A DNA stretch of 64,000 nucleotides from Paracoccaceae bacterium (GCA_024304985.1 JAMWZC010000001.1:372001-436000); one strand, 5' to 3'. Positions 8,977 through 18,228 are shown, counted from the first letter of the stretch. Notes: generated by a model from the sequence alone, not told the origin. Numbers and translations are program-made.

Positions 8977-11450
8977 CAGGCCGCGATGGTCAGGCTGGCG
9001 CGGAAGCCGGGACCGGTGCGGGCGGAGCGTTGCGCGACCTCGATCCGGTATGCGCCCTGCACGGCGTCGGCCTGCCGCATGGCGGTGGTATAGGTCCAGT
9101 GAGGGCTGTTGATCGTCTCCTCGCGGCGCAAAGTGGTGCCTTGGAGGATGCGGAGCAGGTAGCTTTCGGTGTCCTCGCCCAGCGGGATATCGGGGCTGTC
9201 CCAACTGTCGGCGTCGATGCGGCTGCGGCGGGTCCAGGTGACATGCAGGGTGCCGTCCGCGTCCTGGATGGCACGCAGGTGGACGGGTGCAAGGGATTTG
9301 AGGCCGGTGCCATTGAACGCCTGTTCCAGCGCGGTGAAGGAGGGATCGTCATAGCCCTGTTGCGCCGGGCCGATGCGGTAGTGGCGGGTCAGGCCGCGCG
9401 CAGAACTGGGCAGGTCGATCTGTTCCGGGGTGCCGTCGAGCAGGACCAGATAGCTGCCTGCGGGCCATGAGCCGGGCATGATGGCATCGGTGCCAAGCTG
9501 GCCGCGCAGGAGAAGCGAGAGGGTATAGGTGTCGGGGGCGGTCAGCGTCGCAGAGGCGAATTGCAGCAGTTCCCAGCGGTCGGACGTGCCATCACCGATC
9601 GCGGCAAGGTTGCCGCCCGCCAGCAGCGTGGGCAGGTCGATGGAGGAAAGCTGCCCCGCTGTCACGCGCACTGTCACCGTGGCGCGCCGGTCCAGCAGGC
9701 CGGGTTGGCCGGCGGCGAGCGGGGTTTGCGTCACGCCGATGACAGAGCGGCGTTGGATCACACGGTTGAGCGTAAAGCCCTGCCCGGTGGGCGAGGCATA
9801 AAGGGCCGCCGCCCCCGGCCATGGGTCGGCGGTGACGGCGATATGCGGCGCATGGGGAACCTCGTCCCCGGTCATCAGCGGCAGGTCCAGAAACAGGGCA
9901 AAGACCGGCATCGGGGGGATGAAGGCGGGCACGGGGGTAGCCTCATCCTCCAGCCCGGCGGGCAGGTTCGTGGCGGGGTGGACACGCAGCGCCTCGATCA
10001 ACTGGGCGGGGCCGCTTTCGACCCGGTCGATGCGATATTGCGCGCCGGTGGCGTCGCCTTGCAGGGTCAGCAGGTCCCCTGCCCCCAGATGCTGTTGCGA
10101 GGGTGGGAGGGCCAGACGCAGGCTGTCGCGGGCCAGTCGCGCCTCGGCCAGCCAGCGTTCGGCGATCTGGCGGCCCTCGGTGCGGGTCAGCAGCAGCGGG
10201 ATTTCCGAGGCTGCGACGGCATGGGTCGCCTCGTCCGGCAGGATCGCCTCTTCGGCGACGGCGGTATAGGCGGGATCGGCCTGCACGAAGCGCAGGCGGA
10301 TGCGTCCTGTCATCTCGGCTTGCGCATCGCGGCTGTGTTGCGGATGGGGCGGGCTGTCGGGCAGATCCGCCACTGTGTCGGGGGCGATGGTTTGGGCCAC
10401 GCCATCGCGGCGCATGAGAAAGCGCAGGCGGCCATCCCGTTCCACGGCGTCGAAGCCATAGGCGAGCATCAGGGGTTGCAGGGCGGCGCGGACGTCGGCG
10501 ACCTGCGCCAGCACATAGCCGCGCACGATGCCGTGCAACCGGCTGGTGTCGGGGTCGCTGAGGCCCGCGCGGGCGCAGATCTCATCCACGACCGAGGCGA
10601 GAGAGCGGGACGCAAGCCGCCCGGTCACCCAATGGCCGCGCGCGTAGTTCGCGGAATCCGCCCAGAGGCTGGCATTGGCGGGAAAGAACGGAAAGGGCCG
10701 CGCATCCCAGGCCCAGACGAAGGCGCGGGACATGTCCAGCATCGGGCCACCATAGAGGGGCGAGACGGGATTGTTTTCCGGCGCCCGCCAATGGCCCAAC
10801 ATGGCGCGCAGGTATTGCATCTGGATCACCTCGTCCTGCTGGCCGCTGGAGTGATGGGGCACGAAGGACTCGGATGATTTCGGGTCGAGAAATACATTGG
10901 GCTGATTGGTGCCCTTGTCCACGGCGGGGCAGCCCAGTTCATCGACCCATGCGCCGTCGAACTGGGGGCCGCGCAGGGATTCGGGGTCATGTGCCGAGAA
11001 CGCCTGTGCCGTCGCGCCGTTGGGCCAGATTAGCATCCGTCGGGTTGCATGCCATTCCGGGCGGCGATCTGGGGGTGAGCAGGCCAGAATGCCGCTGTCT
11101 CCAAAGACCATCACCTCGCGCACCTGATCCAGTGTTTCGCCCACCAGCGCGATGCGGCGGCACCGGCCGGAGTCGTTGGGGCGCGAACCTTCGACCTGCG
11201 CGCGCACCCATTCGGCGCCTGCGCGCGTCTTACCCGCCCCGCGCCCGCCCATGATCACCCAAGACCGCCAGGTGCCTTCGGGGGGCAGTTGGTGCGGCAT
11301 CGCCCAGAAGTCGAACATGAAGGGCAAGGCCAGCAATTCCCCTTCGGTCAGGTCGTCAAGGAACGATTTTTGGACCTCGGCAGTCTCGCAGGCGATCCAG
11401 TCGGCACCGGACCTGAGATCGGGCTGCGTCAAAGTCGATGGCATATTCAT
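8976..11450 (-). CDS. Chimeric gene: truncated GTA large terminase (g2) fused in frame to the C-terminal half of tail protein g15
   Basis: The 824 residues fall into two unrelated parts. Residues 1-172 are the N-terminal ATPase part of an RcGTA-type large terminase: LPFMFDFWAMPHQLPPEG, Walker A GGRGAGKT (68-75), then LVGETLDQVREVM, SAHDPESLRGPQFDG and Walker B ending D170-E171. From residue 173 (GCPAVDKGTNQPN, FLDPKSSES, then VWAWDARPFP and LHGIVRGYVLA) the sequence is the last half of the g15 tail/host-specificity protein, starting near the end of its TIM-barrel domain. The join is at about base 10935. The terminase nuclease domain, the first half of g15 and all genes between are missing. 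The frame has no stop or shift. ATG 11450 is chosen (MNMPSTL; a second ATG at 11444 is possible). It cannot work as a terminase. Confidence 0.88.
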   Translation of the reverse strand: MNMPSTLTQPDLRSGADWIACETAEVQKSFLDDLTEGELLALPFMFDFWAMPHQLPPEGTWRSWVIMGGRGAGKTRAGAEWVRAQVEGSRPNDSGRCRRIALVGETLDQVREVMVFGDSGILACSPPDRRPEWHATRRMLIWPNGATAQAFSAHDPESLRGPQFDGAWVDELGCPAVDKGTNQPNVFLDPKSSESFVPHHSSGQQDEVIQMQYLRAMLGHWRAPENNPVSPLYGGPMLDMSRAFVWAWDARPFPFFPANASLWADSANYARGHWVTGRLASRSLASVVDEICARAGLSDPDTSRLHGIVRGYVLAQVADVRAALQPLMLAYGFDAVERDGRLRFLMRRDGVAQTIAPDTVADLPDSPPHPQHSRDAQAEMTGRIRLRFVQADPAYTAVAEEAILPDEATHAVAASEIPLLLTRTEGRQIAERWLAEARLARDSLRLALPPSQQHLGAGDLLTLQGDATGAQYRIDRVESGPAQLIEALRVHPATNLPAGLEDEATPVPAFIPPMPVFALFLDLPLMTGDEVPHAPHIAVTADPWPGAAALYASPTGQGFTLNRVIQRRSVIGVTQTPLAAGQPGLLDRRATVTVRVTAGQLSSIDLPTLLAGGNLAAIGDGTSDRWELLQFASATLTAPDTYTLSLLLRGQLGTDAIMPGSWPAGSYLVLLDGTPEQIDLPSSARGLTRHYRIGPAQQGYDDPSFTALEQAFNGTGLKSLAPVHLRAIQDADGTLHVTWTRRSRIDADSWDSPDIPLGEDTESYLLRILQGTTLRREETINSPHWTYTTAMRQADAVQGAYRIEVAQRSARTGPGFRASLTIAA

Positions 11451-11718
11451 GGGCGATACCTGCAGTTGCCTTGCGATATGTTTCAATTTCTGTCTCCACG
11501 TCATGGGCTTGCTTGAGCCAGTAACGGATGTCGGACAACAGGCGCGCGCCCTCTCGGATCGCGCTCTGATCGCCCTCGGCCACCCGTTCCTGAATTTCGA
11601 TGAGTTCCGATTTCATGATCCGCAGTTGAAGATCGACGATGCGGATCGTGACTTGCAGCGCGGCATCCCGGTCGGGCGGTGCCACATCCGGACCCGCGCG
11701 CGGGGGTATGTCTGACAT
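11356..11718 (-). CDS. GTA ORFg1-like small terminase protein
   Basis: A 120-residue, mainly helical, charged protein. It resembles g1 (TerS) of the R. capsulatus gene transfer agent, with the characteristic run EGARLLSDIRYWLK, then EYAIDFDAAR and CRLDRLR at the C-terminus. In a working GTA it would bring the large terminase to DNA. Start ATG 11718 (MSDIPPRAG) is used. Its 3' end overlaps the start of the terminase-g15 fusion by about 95 bp in another frame. It looks undamaged, but with its partner truncated it can have no packaging role here. Confidence 0.75.
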   Translation of the reverse strand: MSDIPPRAGPDVAPPDRDAALQVTIRIVDLQLRIMKSELIEIQERVAEGDQSAIREGARLLSDIRYWLKQAHDVETEIETYRKATAGIAHEYAIDFDAARSQVRCRLDRLRDCRGPKIVP

Positions 11719-11763
11719 TGGTCTCGCTCTGCCTCATCCTTGATTGCCCCGTCCGCAAGACAT

Positions 11764-11798
11764 GAAAAAACGGCGTCCGGGGAAACCCCGGCGCCGTT
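11764..11798 (-). terminator. Rho-independent terminator after mltG
   Basis: Read on the minus strand: AACGGCG, CCGGGG, a TTT loop, the complementary arms, then TTTTTT. It separates mltG from the GTA remnant, so g1 would need its own promoter in the 45 bp before its start, or readthrough. Confidence 0.85.
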
Positions 11799-11917
11799 GG
11801 TTCAAGTCTTCCAGCTTGCACAACCTATACGCTAGACCGTGCGCAATGTCAAGTTTTCTGGACAGTCACAATCTGACAACTGCGCGTTTTCATTAACAAA
11901 TTCCTAACGCGCGCGGG

Positions 11918-13096
11918 TCAGTCGGACTGTTCCTCCTCGGTGCCCTGGGCCTCACGCTCGGCCTCGATCCGGCGCCAGGCAGCCACGTTGCGGTTATGCT
12001 CTTCCAGTGTTTCGGCAAAGGCATGCCCGCCGGTGCCATCGGCCACGAAGAACACGAAAGGCGTGTCATCGGGATCAAGCGCGGCTTCGATGCTGGCCCG
12101 GCCGGGGTTGGCGATGGGCGTCGGGGGCAGACCTTCGATCACATAGGTGTTCCAGGGTGTGTTGCCGCGCAATTCGCTTTGGCGCAGGCCGCGTCCCAGC
12201 ACACCCTCGCCCTTGGTGATGCCATAGATCACCGTGGGGTCGGTCTGCAGTCGCATCCCGCGATTCAGCCGGTTTACGAAAACGGAGGCGACCTGACGCC
12301 GCTCTTCGGGAACGCCGGTTTCCTTCTCGATGATCGAAGCCAGGATCAGGGCCTCTTCCGGGGATTCAAGCGGCAAACCTTCAACCCGGTTGGCCCATGC
12401 TTCGGCGAGAATGGCATCCTGTGCAGCCGCCATCCTAGACAGAAGGGCTGCACGCTCCTCGCCCGGTGTGACCTCGTAGCTGTCGGGTGCCAGCGTGCCT
12501 TCGGCGGGGACCTCGGCCACCTCGCCTGCCAGAACATCAAGGCGCGAGAGCGCATCAACCACCTGCCAGCTGGTGACACCCTCGGCCAACGCCACGCGGT
12601 AGCGCGTGTCCGTCCGTTCCCGGACCTGCGTATAGTCGCCAGGTGCGACCTCGTTGGCGGGATCGAAGCTGACCTGCTCTACATAGCGCGAGGTGGCCGG
12701 ATCAAGTTCCCGCACCACGACGGAGGAGCTGTTGACGCCGATGCGGTAGACCACTTCGGTGCCGCAGGTGCTGGGCCCGCCGCGCGTGATGATGTCCACG
12801 ATATCGGTCATGGGGGTTTTCGGCGGGATCAGGAAGCTTCCGGCCTTTAACAGATCGGCCTTGTCGGAGTAATCGGCACCCAACCGGAAGACGCGTGCAT
12901 TCGTGATTGCGCCCTGCTCTTCCAGCGAGCGGCTGACGCGCGCCATTGAGGAGCCGCGCTCGACCTGCAAGCAGACGGCCTGATCCAGCGGTCCCTCAGA
13001 CGTATATTCGCGCTGCCCCCAGAGGATGACACCCGCAGCCAGAAAGACTGCCACGATCAGAAAGGTGACCGCATTCGAGGCGATGTGACGCCACAT
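11918..13096 (-). CDS. mltG: Endolytic murein transglycosylase MltG
   Basis: Cuts nascent peptidoglycan strands and sets glycan length in the inner membrane. The 392 residues have one N-terminal membrane helix (about 10-27), a LysM-like subdomain and a YceG catalytic domain with the catalytic Glu257 in ASIIEKETG and later GLPPTPIANPG. Its start overlaps the fabF stop by one base (TGATG), so it is translated from the fabF transcript. The C-terminus ends in an acidic tail rich in Glu. Followed by a terminator. Confidence 0.95.
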   Translation of the reverse strand: MWRHIASNAVTFLIVAVFLAAGVILWGQREYTSEGPLDQAVCLQVERGSSMARVSRSLEEQGAITNARVFRLGADYSDKADLLKAGSFLIPPKTPMTDIVDIITRGGPSTCGTEVVYRIGVNSSSVVVRELDPATSRYVEQVSFDPANEVAPGDYTQVRERTDTRYRVALAEGVTSWQVVDALSRLDVLAGEVAEVPAEGTLAPDSYEVTPGEERAALLSRMAAAQDAILAEAWANRVEGLPLESPEEALILASIIEKETGVPEERRQVASVFVNRLNRGMRLQTDPTVIYGITKGEGVLGRGLRQSELRGNTPWNTYVIEGLPPTPIANPGRASIEAALDPDDTPFVFFVADGTGGHAFAETLEEHNRNVAAWRRIEAEREAQGTEEEQSD

Positions 13097-14355
13097 CAGC
13101 CCACCTTCCCGAAGATCACGCTGGCATTGGTGCCGCCAAACCCAAAGGAGTTGGACAGCGCCACGTCGATCTTGCGCGCGCGTTTGGCATTCGGGGCCAG
13201 ATCTATGGCGGTTTCCACCGCCGGGTTATCCAGATTGATCGTGGGCGGGGCCACCTGATCGCGGATCGCGAGGATCGAGAAGATCGCCTCGATGGCGCCC
13301 GCAGCCCCCAGCAGATGCCCGGTTGCGGATTTGGTCGAGGACATGGTCACGCTGCTTGCGTGATCGCCCAGCAAACGTTCGACCGCGGCCAGTTCGATGA
13401 CATCGGCCATGGTGCTGGTGCCATGGGCGTTAATGTAGTCGATATCCGTCGCCTTGAGACCGGCACGATCCAGCGCCGCCTGCATCGAGCGGAACCCGCC
13501 ATCGCCATCCTCGGCCGGGGCGGTGATGTGATAGGCGTCGCCCGAGAGACCGTATCCCAGAACCTCGGCATAGATCTTGGCACCGCGCGCCTTGGCGTGC
13601 TCGTATTCTTCAAGCACGACAACGCCCGCGCCCTCGCCCATGACGAATCCGTCGCGGTCGGCGTCATAGGGGCGGCTGGCAGCCTTGGGATTGTCGCCGC
13701 GTTTGGTGCTGAGCGCCTTGCAGGCGTTGAAGCCGGCAATCCCGATCTCGCAGATCGCCGCCTCGGCCCCGCCCGCGATCATCACTTCGGCATCGCCCCA
13801 CTGGATCAGGCGCGCGGCATCGCCGATGGCATGGGCGCCTGTGGAACAGGCGGTCACGACCGCATGGTTCGGCCCCTTGAAACCATAGCGGATGCTGACC
13901 TGCCCCGAGATCAGGTTGATCAGCGCACCCGGAATGAAGAAGGGCGAAACGCGGCGTGCGCCTTTTTCCTTGATCAGCAGAGTGGTCTGTTCGATCGACT
14001 GCAAGCCGCCGATACCGGAGCCCAGCATCACGCCGGTGCGGAGGCGGTCTTCCTCGGCTTCCGGCTTCCAGCCCGAATCCTCGACGGCCTGCGTCGCGGC
14101 GGCCATGCCATAGAGGATGAAATCATCGACCTTGCGCCGCTCTTTCGGTTCCATCCAGTCATCGGGATTGAAGGTGCCGTCCGTGCCGTCGCCGAAGGGG
14201 ACTTCGCACGCATAGGTCGTCAGCACATTGCTGGCATCAAAGCGGGTGATCGGACCCGCGCCGGACTCTCCGGCCAGCAGACGCGACCAGGTCTCCTCTA
14301 CTCCGCACGCCAAAGGCGTGACCAACCCCAGTCCCGTTACAACCACTCGACGCAT
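13096..14355 (-). CDS. fabF: 3-oxoacyl-ACP synthase II (beta-ketoacyl-ACP synthase II)
   Basis: Condenses malonyl-ACP with acyl-ACP in fatty acid elongation. The 419 residues contain the thiolase-fold catalytic triad Cys170 (VVTACSTGAH), His311 (NAHGTSTM) and His347 (TKSATGHLLGAAG). It lies downstream of acpP on the same strand, but a terminator sits between them (14511-14540), so fabF-mltG probably has its own promoter or depends on readthrough. One-base overlap with mltG downstream. Confidence 0.96.
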   Translation of the reverse strand: MRRVVVTGLGLVTPLACGVEETWSRLLAGESGAGPITRFDASNVLTTYACEVPFGDGTDGTFNPDDWMEPKERRKVDDFILYGMAAATQAVEDSGWKPEAEEDRLRTGVMLGSGIGGLQSIEQTTLLIKEKGARRVSPFFIPGALINLISGQVSIRYGFKGPNHAVVTACSTGAHAIGDAARLIQWGDAEVMIAGGAEAAICEIGIAGFNACKALSTKRGDNPKAASRPYDADRDGFVMGEGAGVVVLEEYEHAKARGAKIYAEVLGYGLSGDAYHITAPAEDGDGGFRSMQAALDRAGLKATDIDYINAHGTSTMADVIELAAVERLLGDHASSVTMSSTKSATGHLLGAAGAIEAIFSILAIRDQVAPPTINLDNPAVETAIDLAPNAKRARKIDVALSNSFGFGGTNASVIFGKVG

Positions 14356-14510
14356 GACGTACCCCTTCGTTCATGTTCTGTCGTGCTCATAGCGCGCCTG
14401 CCCCCTCATGGGCAAGAGCGGGCACTTTCCGACACCGGCCTGCGCGGATCGCAGCCCGCAGGATCGGATACCACCGACCGCCGGTCAAACCCCAAAATCC
14501 GCGAGTCATG

Positions 14511-14540
14511 AAAAAACCCCCGTCCGATGGACGGGGGTTT
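14511..14540 (-). terminator. Rho-independent terminator after acpP
   Basis: On the minus strand AAACCCCCGTCC/GGACGGGGGTTT with a 4-base loop, followed by further T residues. Lies 27 bp past the acpP stop. Confidence 0.88.
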
Positions 14541-14566
14541 CTCCGACATCGGAAATGATGCGCGCC

Positions 14567-14800
14567 TCAGGAGGCTTCAGTGATGAACTTCACTGCGTCG
14601 CCGAAGGACTGGATCGTTTCTGCTGCATCATCGGGGATCTCGATCCCGAATTCCTCTTCGAACGCCATCACCAGTTCGACCGTGTCCAGGCTGTCCGCAC
14701 CCAGGTCATCGATGAACGAAGCGTTCTCGACCACCTTGTCCTCGTCCACACCCAGATGTTCCACCACGATCTTCTTCACGCGGTCTGCGATATCGCTCAT
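14567..14800 (-). CDS. acpP: Acyl carrier protein
   Basis: Small acidic 77-residue carrier of acyl chains in fatty acid synthesis. Ser37 in GADSLDTVE is the 4'-phosphopantetheine site. Start ATG 14800 ([10 protein letters not shown]) gives the standard length; the upstream in-frame extension to 14905 does not fit the family. The 236 bp between it and fabG probably carries a strong promoter of its own, in keeping with the terminator behind it. Confidence 0.97.
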   Translation of the reverse strand: MSDIADRVKKIVVEHLGVDEDKVVENASFIDDLGADSLDTVELVMAFEEEFGIEIPDDAAETIQSFGDAVKFITEAS

Positions 14801-15036
14801 GTCCAAGTCCTCATACCGTTCGGGCTGTCTGCCCATTTTCTGCCCTTGCCCGCAGGCTCGGCACTTCGTGATGCCCTGTGTATCGGGCGGCTCGTCATCC
14901 CGCAAGCAGGACGTCCAAGGGTGCCACCTTCGGCCCCCCCGGCAAATCTGCGTGGCCTATAGCACATGGTGCGCCATTGGCAAACGCTTTCACCAAGGCA
15001 AGGCCGCGCGCTGCAACGGCAGCCCGCCCTTGCCTG

Positions 15037-15774
15037 TCACAGCATGGCCATACCGCCGTTCACATGCAGCGTGGTGCCCGTGACATACCCCGCCTCGGGG
15101 CTGGCGAGGTAGAGGACGGCGGCCGCGATTTCCTGTGGCGTGCCCATGCGGGCGGCCGGGATCTTGACGTTGATGGCGGCTTTCTGTTCGTCGGTCAGCT
15201 TGTCGGTCATGGCGGTGGCGATGAAGCCCGGTGCCACGGCATTGGCGGTGATTCCACGGCTGGCGACCTCATAGGCGATGGATTTCGTCATGCCCACCAT
15301 CCCGGCCTTGGAGGCGGCATAGTTCGCCTGCCCCGGATTGCCCGTGGCCCCCACGATGGAGGAGATATTGATGATCCGGCCCCAGCGGGCCTTCATCATC
15401 GGGCGCATGACGCCACGGCACAGCCGCATGGTGGAAGTGAGGTTCACATCCAGCACGCTCTGCCATTCGTCATCGGACATCCGCATGAAAAGCTGATCGC
15501 GGGTGATGCCTGCGTTATTGACCAAGATATCGACGGCGCCCATCGCCTCGACAGCCTGTTTCGGCAGCGCCTCGACGGCTTCGGCATCCGAGACGTTGCA
15601 GGGCAGCACATGCGCGCGGCTGCCCAGTTCGGCGGCCAGCGCCTCGAGGGGTTCCAAGCGGGTGCCGGACAGAGCGACCGTGGCCCCTGCCCCGTGCAGC
15701 GCATGGGCGATGGCCCCGCCGATCCCGCCTGATGCGCCGGTGATCAGCGCGCATTTTCCTGTCAGATCAAACAT
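15037..15774 (-). CDS. fabG: 3-oxoacyl-ACP reductase
   Basis: NADPH-dependent reduction of 3-oxoacyl-ACP. A 245-residue short-chain dehydrogenase with the Rossmann motif TGASGGIGG (12-20), NNAG (86-89), and catalytic Ser138/139, Tyr152 and Lys156 (NYAASKAG). Lies 9 bp downstream of fabD in the same direction and forms an operon with it. The closeness to acpP and fabF supports fabG over other SDR enzymes. Confidence 0.95.
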   Translation of the reverse strand: MFDLTGKCALITGASGGIGGAIAHALHGAGATVALSGTRLEPLEALAAELGSRAHVLPCNVSDAEAVEALPKQAVEAMGAVDILVNNAGITRDQLFMRMSDDEWQSVLDVNLTSTMRLCRGVMRPMMKARWGRIINISSIVGATGNPGQANYAASKAGMVGMTKSIAYEVASRGITANAVAPGFIATAMTDKLTDEQKAAINVKIPAARMGTPQEIAAAVLYLASPEAGYVTGTTLHVNGGMAML

Positions 15775-15783
15775 GTCTATTCC

Positions 15784-16722
15784 TCAGTTTGGGGCAGCAA
15801 TGGCTGCGGCCACATCTTCCGGGGTGCCGATGGCCCGGCATTCCATCTCGCGCACGATCCGGCGGATCATGCCCGACAGTGCCTTGCCCGCGCCCACTTC
15901 CCAAGCTTCGGTCACACCGGCCTCGGCCATCCACAGCACGCTTTCGCGCCAGCGGACCGAGCCTGTGACCTGTTCGACCAGAAGCGCGCGGATAAGGTCA
16001 GGATCGCTGACCGCTTCGGCCCGCACATTGGCGACAAGCGGCACGGCGGGTGTGTTGACCGTCACATCGGCGAGGGCAGCGCGCATCACTTCGGCGGCAG
16101 GCTGCATCAAGGCGCAATGGAAAGGCGCGCTGACAGGCAGGATCACGGCGCGCTTGGCGCCCTTGGCGCGTGCAATCTCGACGGCACGTTCGACCGCTGC
16201 CTTGTGGCCTGAGACCACCACCTGCGCAGGGTCATTGTCATTGGCAGCCTGACAGACCTGCCCCTGTGCGGCCTCTTCGGCGACGGCGCGGGCGGCGGCG
16301 AAGTCGAGGCCCAGCAGGGCGGCCATGGCGCCGACGCCCACGGGCACGGCCTCCTGCATGGCGCGGCCACGGGTGCGCAGCAAGCGCGCGGCATCGGCGA
16401 CGCTCAGGGCTCCGGCCGCGGCCAGCGCGGAATATTCGCCCAAAGAGTGACCGGCGACGAAGGCGGCATCGGTAACCTTCACACCCTCGGACTCGAGCGC
16501 GCGCATCGCCGCGATCGAGGTCGCCATCAAGGCGGGTTGGGCGTTCTGGGTCAAGGTCAGCGCGTCCTGCTCGCCCTCCCAGATCAGGGTGGACAGTTTC
16601 TCGCCCAAGGCGTCGTCCACCTCGTCGAAGACGGCACGGGCCGCGGGATAGGCCTGTGCCAGATCGCGGCCCATGCCGATGGTTTGCGCGCCCTGACCGG
16701 GAAATACGAAAGCCCTGCTCAT
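15784..16722 (-). CDS. fabD: Malonyl-CoA:ACP transacylase
   Basis: Loads malonyl groups onto ACP. The 312 residues hold FVFPGQGAQ (5-13), the nucleophile Ser93 in GHSLGEYSA, and the His in PVSAPFHCALM (about 200). ATG 16722 gives the standard N-terminus. It is the first gene of the fabD-fabG unit, divergent from the cytochrome b561 gene across 203 bp that must hold both promoters. Confidence 0.96.
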   Translation of the reverse strand: MSRAFVFPGQGAQTIGMGRDLAQAYPAARAVFDEVDDALGEKLSTLIWEGEQDALTLTQNAQPALMATSIAAMRALESEGVKVTDAAFVAGHSLGEYSALAAAGALSVADAARLLRTRGRAMQEAVPVGVGAMAALLGLDFAAARAVAEEAAQGQVCQAANDNDPAQVVVSGHKAAVERAVEIARAKGAKRAVILPVSAPFHCALMQPAAEVMRAALADVTVNTPAVPLVANVRAEAVSDPDLIRALLVEQVTGSVRWRESVLWMAEAGVTEAWEVGAGKALSGMIRRIVREMECRAIGTPEDVAAAIAAPN

Positions 16723-16925
16723 CCTGTTGTCTCCGTCCTGCCGCGCCAAGGATCGTTGTCCCGCGCGCGCTTTTCATAAGGTTTTGCCGGAATACCGCGC
16801 CCGGCGCGTCTTCGCAACGCCCGAGCGCGCATCCTTGCACGTCCCATGTGCGGCGGGGCAGATTGGCCGCTCTGGCTTGCGGTTCTAGATAGGCACGAAA
16901 CATGTCTTCCAGAAGGACCGCCCTC

Positions 16926-18149
16926 ATGTCCCGCAGCAACAGCACCGCACGCTATGGCAGCGTCACCAAGATGTTCCATTGGCTGACCGCTTTTCTGATC
17001 CTGTCCGCCATTCCGCTGGGCCTGATTGCCACCGATCTGGCTCACCGGATCGAAGCGGGCGAGACCGATCTTGTCGCGCGGACGACGCTGCTGTTCTCGT
17101 TGCACAAGACCATCGGGATTGCGGCTTTCCTGACCGCGCTTGGCCGTATCGTCTGGGCGATGACACAACCCCGCCCCGGTCTTTTGCATGGCGGACGGCG
17201 GGCCGAAGCGACCTTGGCGGGCACGATCCATTGGCTGCTTTACGGTGCGATGCTGGTGACCCCGCTGTCGGGTTGGGTGCATCACGCGGCGACAACCGGA
17301 TTCGCCCCGATCTGGTGGCCGCTGGGGCAAACCCTTCCCTTCGTGCCGCAAAGCGCCACCGTGGCACAGGCCGCCGAGACTGTGCATTTCCTGGCCTCCC
17401 GCGTGCTGATCCTGTCGATCCTTCTGCATGTGGCCGGAGCGTTGAAGCATCACTGGATCGACCGCGACGACACGCTGCGCCGTATGCTGCCACGCGCCAC
17501 GGTGCGGCAGAACCCAAGCCCCGCGCAGCCCGGTCATGCGGTGCCGCTGGTGGCGGCTGGTGTGATCTGGCTGGGAATCCTTGGCGCAGGCGCGGCCCCT
17601 GCCCTGATCGCCCTGCCGGACAGCCCCGCGCCGGTTGCCGCGCAAACCGCCGCCCCGGGCGACTGGCAGGTGCAGGAAGGCACGCTGGCGCTTGCGATCC
17701 GTCAGATGGGCGCAAAGGTCGAGGGCAGCTTTGCCGACTGGACGGCACAGATCACCTTCGCGGATGATCCCACGCAGGACGTGAATGGCACCGTCCGGGT
17801 CGAGGTTGCCATTTCCTCGCTCAGCCTCGGCACGGTCACGGGTCAGGCCATTGGGGCGGATTTCTTCGACGAAGCCACGCATCCGCGCGCGGTGTTCGAG
17901 GCCAGAATCCTGCGGGCGGGCGGCAGCTTCGTCGCGGACGGCCTTTTGACCCTCAAGGGCAATGCGGTGCCGGTGCGGCTGCCCTTTGATCTGGTGATCA
18001 GCGGTGACACGGCGTCGATGATCGGGGAATCGTCGCTTGACCGTCGCGACTTCGGTATCGGCGCAAGCGTGACCGAGGAGGGAACGCTGGGCTTCGGTGT
18101 GACGGTGACGGTGCAACTGAAAGCGCAACGGTTGCCAACCGGCGACTGA
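16926..18149 (+). CDS. Cytochrome b561 domain fused to a YceI domain
   Basis: The 407 residues join a four-helix di-heme cytochrome b561 (about 10-190; heme-ligand His candidates in MFHWLTA, LHKTIGI, IHWLLYG, VHFLA and LLHVAGALKHH) to a fifth hydrophobic segment and, from about 235, a periplasmic lipocalin-like YceI domain (GSFADWTAQITF to the C-terminus). It is likely an inner-membrane quinol-linked redox protein with a lipid/isoprenoid-binding domain. ATG 16926 follows AGAAGGA and is preferred to ATG 16902. It is convergent with a separate yceI gene; a terminator lies between them. The substrate is unknown. Confidence 0.87.
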   Translation: MSRSNSTARYGSVTKMFHWLTAFLILSAIPLGLIATDLAHRIEAGETDLVARTTLLFSLHKTIGIAAFLTALGRIVWAMTQPRPGLLHGGRRAEATLAGTIHWLLYGAMLVTPLSGWVHHAATTGFAPIWWPLGQTLPFVPQSATVAQAAETVHFLASRVLILSILLHVAGALKHHWIDRDDTLRRMLPRATVRQNPSPAQPGHAVPLVAAGVIWLGILGAGAAPALIALPDSPAPVAAQTAAPGDWQVQEGTLALAIRQMGAKVEGSFADWTAQITFADDPTQDVNGTVRVEVAISSLSLGTVTGQAIGADFFDEATHPRAVFEARILRAGGSFVADGLLTLKGNAVPVRLPFDLVISGDTASMIGESSLDRRDFGIGASVTEEGTLGFGVTVTVQLKAQRLPTGD

Positions 18150-18176
18150 CCCCACCGCGTCCGCCGCAAATGAACA

Positions 18177-18215
18177 AGGCCGCCGGATCACTCCGGCGGC
18201 CTTGGTATTTTTTTA
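18177..18215 (+). terminator. Rho-independent terminator after the b561-YceI gene
   Basis: Perfect arms AAGGCCGCCGGA/TCCGGCGGCCTT around a 4-base loop, followed after GGTA by seven T. Lies between two convergent genes. Confidence 0.88.
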
Positions 18216-18228
18216 CGATATGTCAGGC

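Larger units (their letters stand above)
8976..11718 (-). mobile_element. Collapsed RcGTA-like gene transfer agent locus (g1, g2'-'g15)
   Basis: An intact Rhodobacterales GTA structural cluster runs for about 14-15 kb from g1 to g15. Here the same start and end are only 2.7 kb apart. g1 and the 5' part of g2 are directly joined to the 3' part of g15, and the usual neighbours (small protein, cysE) follow. No portal, prohead protease, capsid, tail-tube or peptidase genes are present anywhere in the window. Confidence 0.85.
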
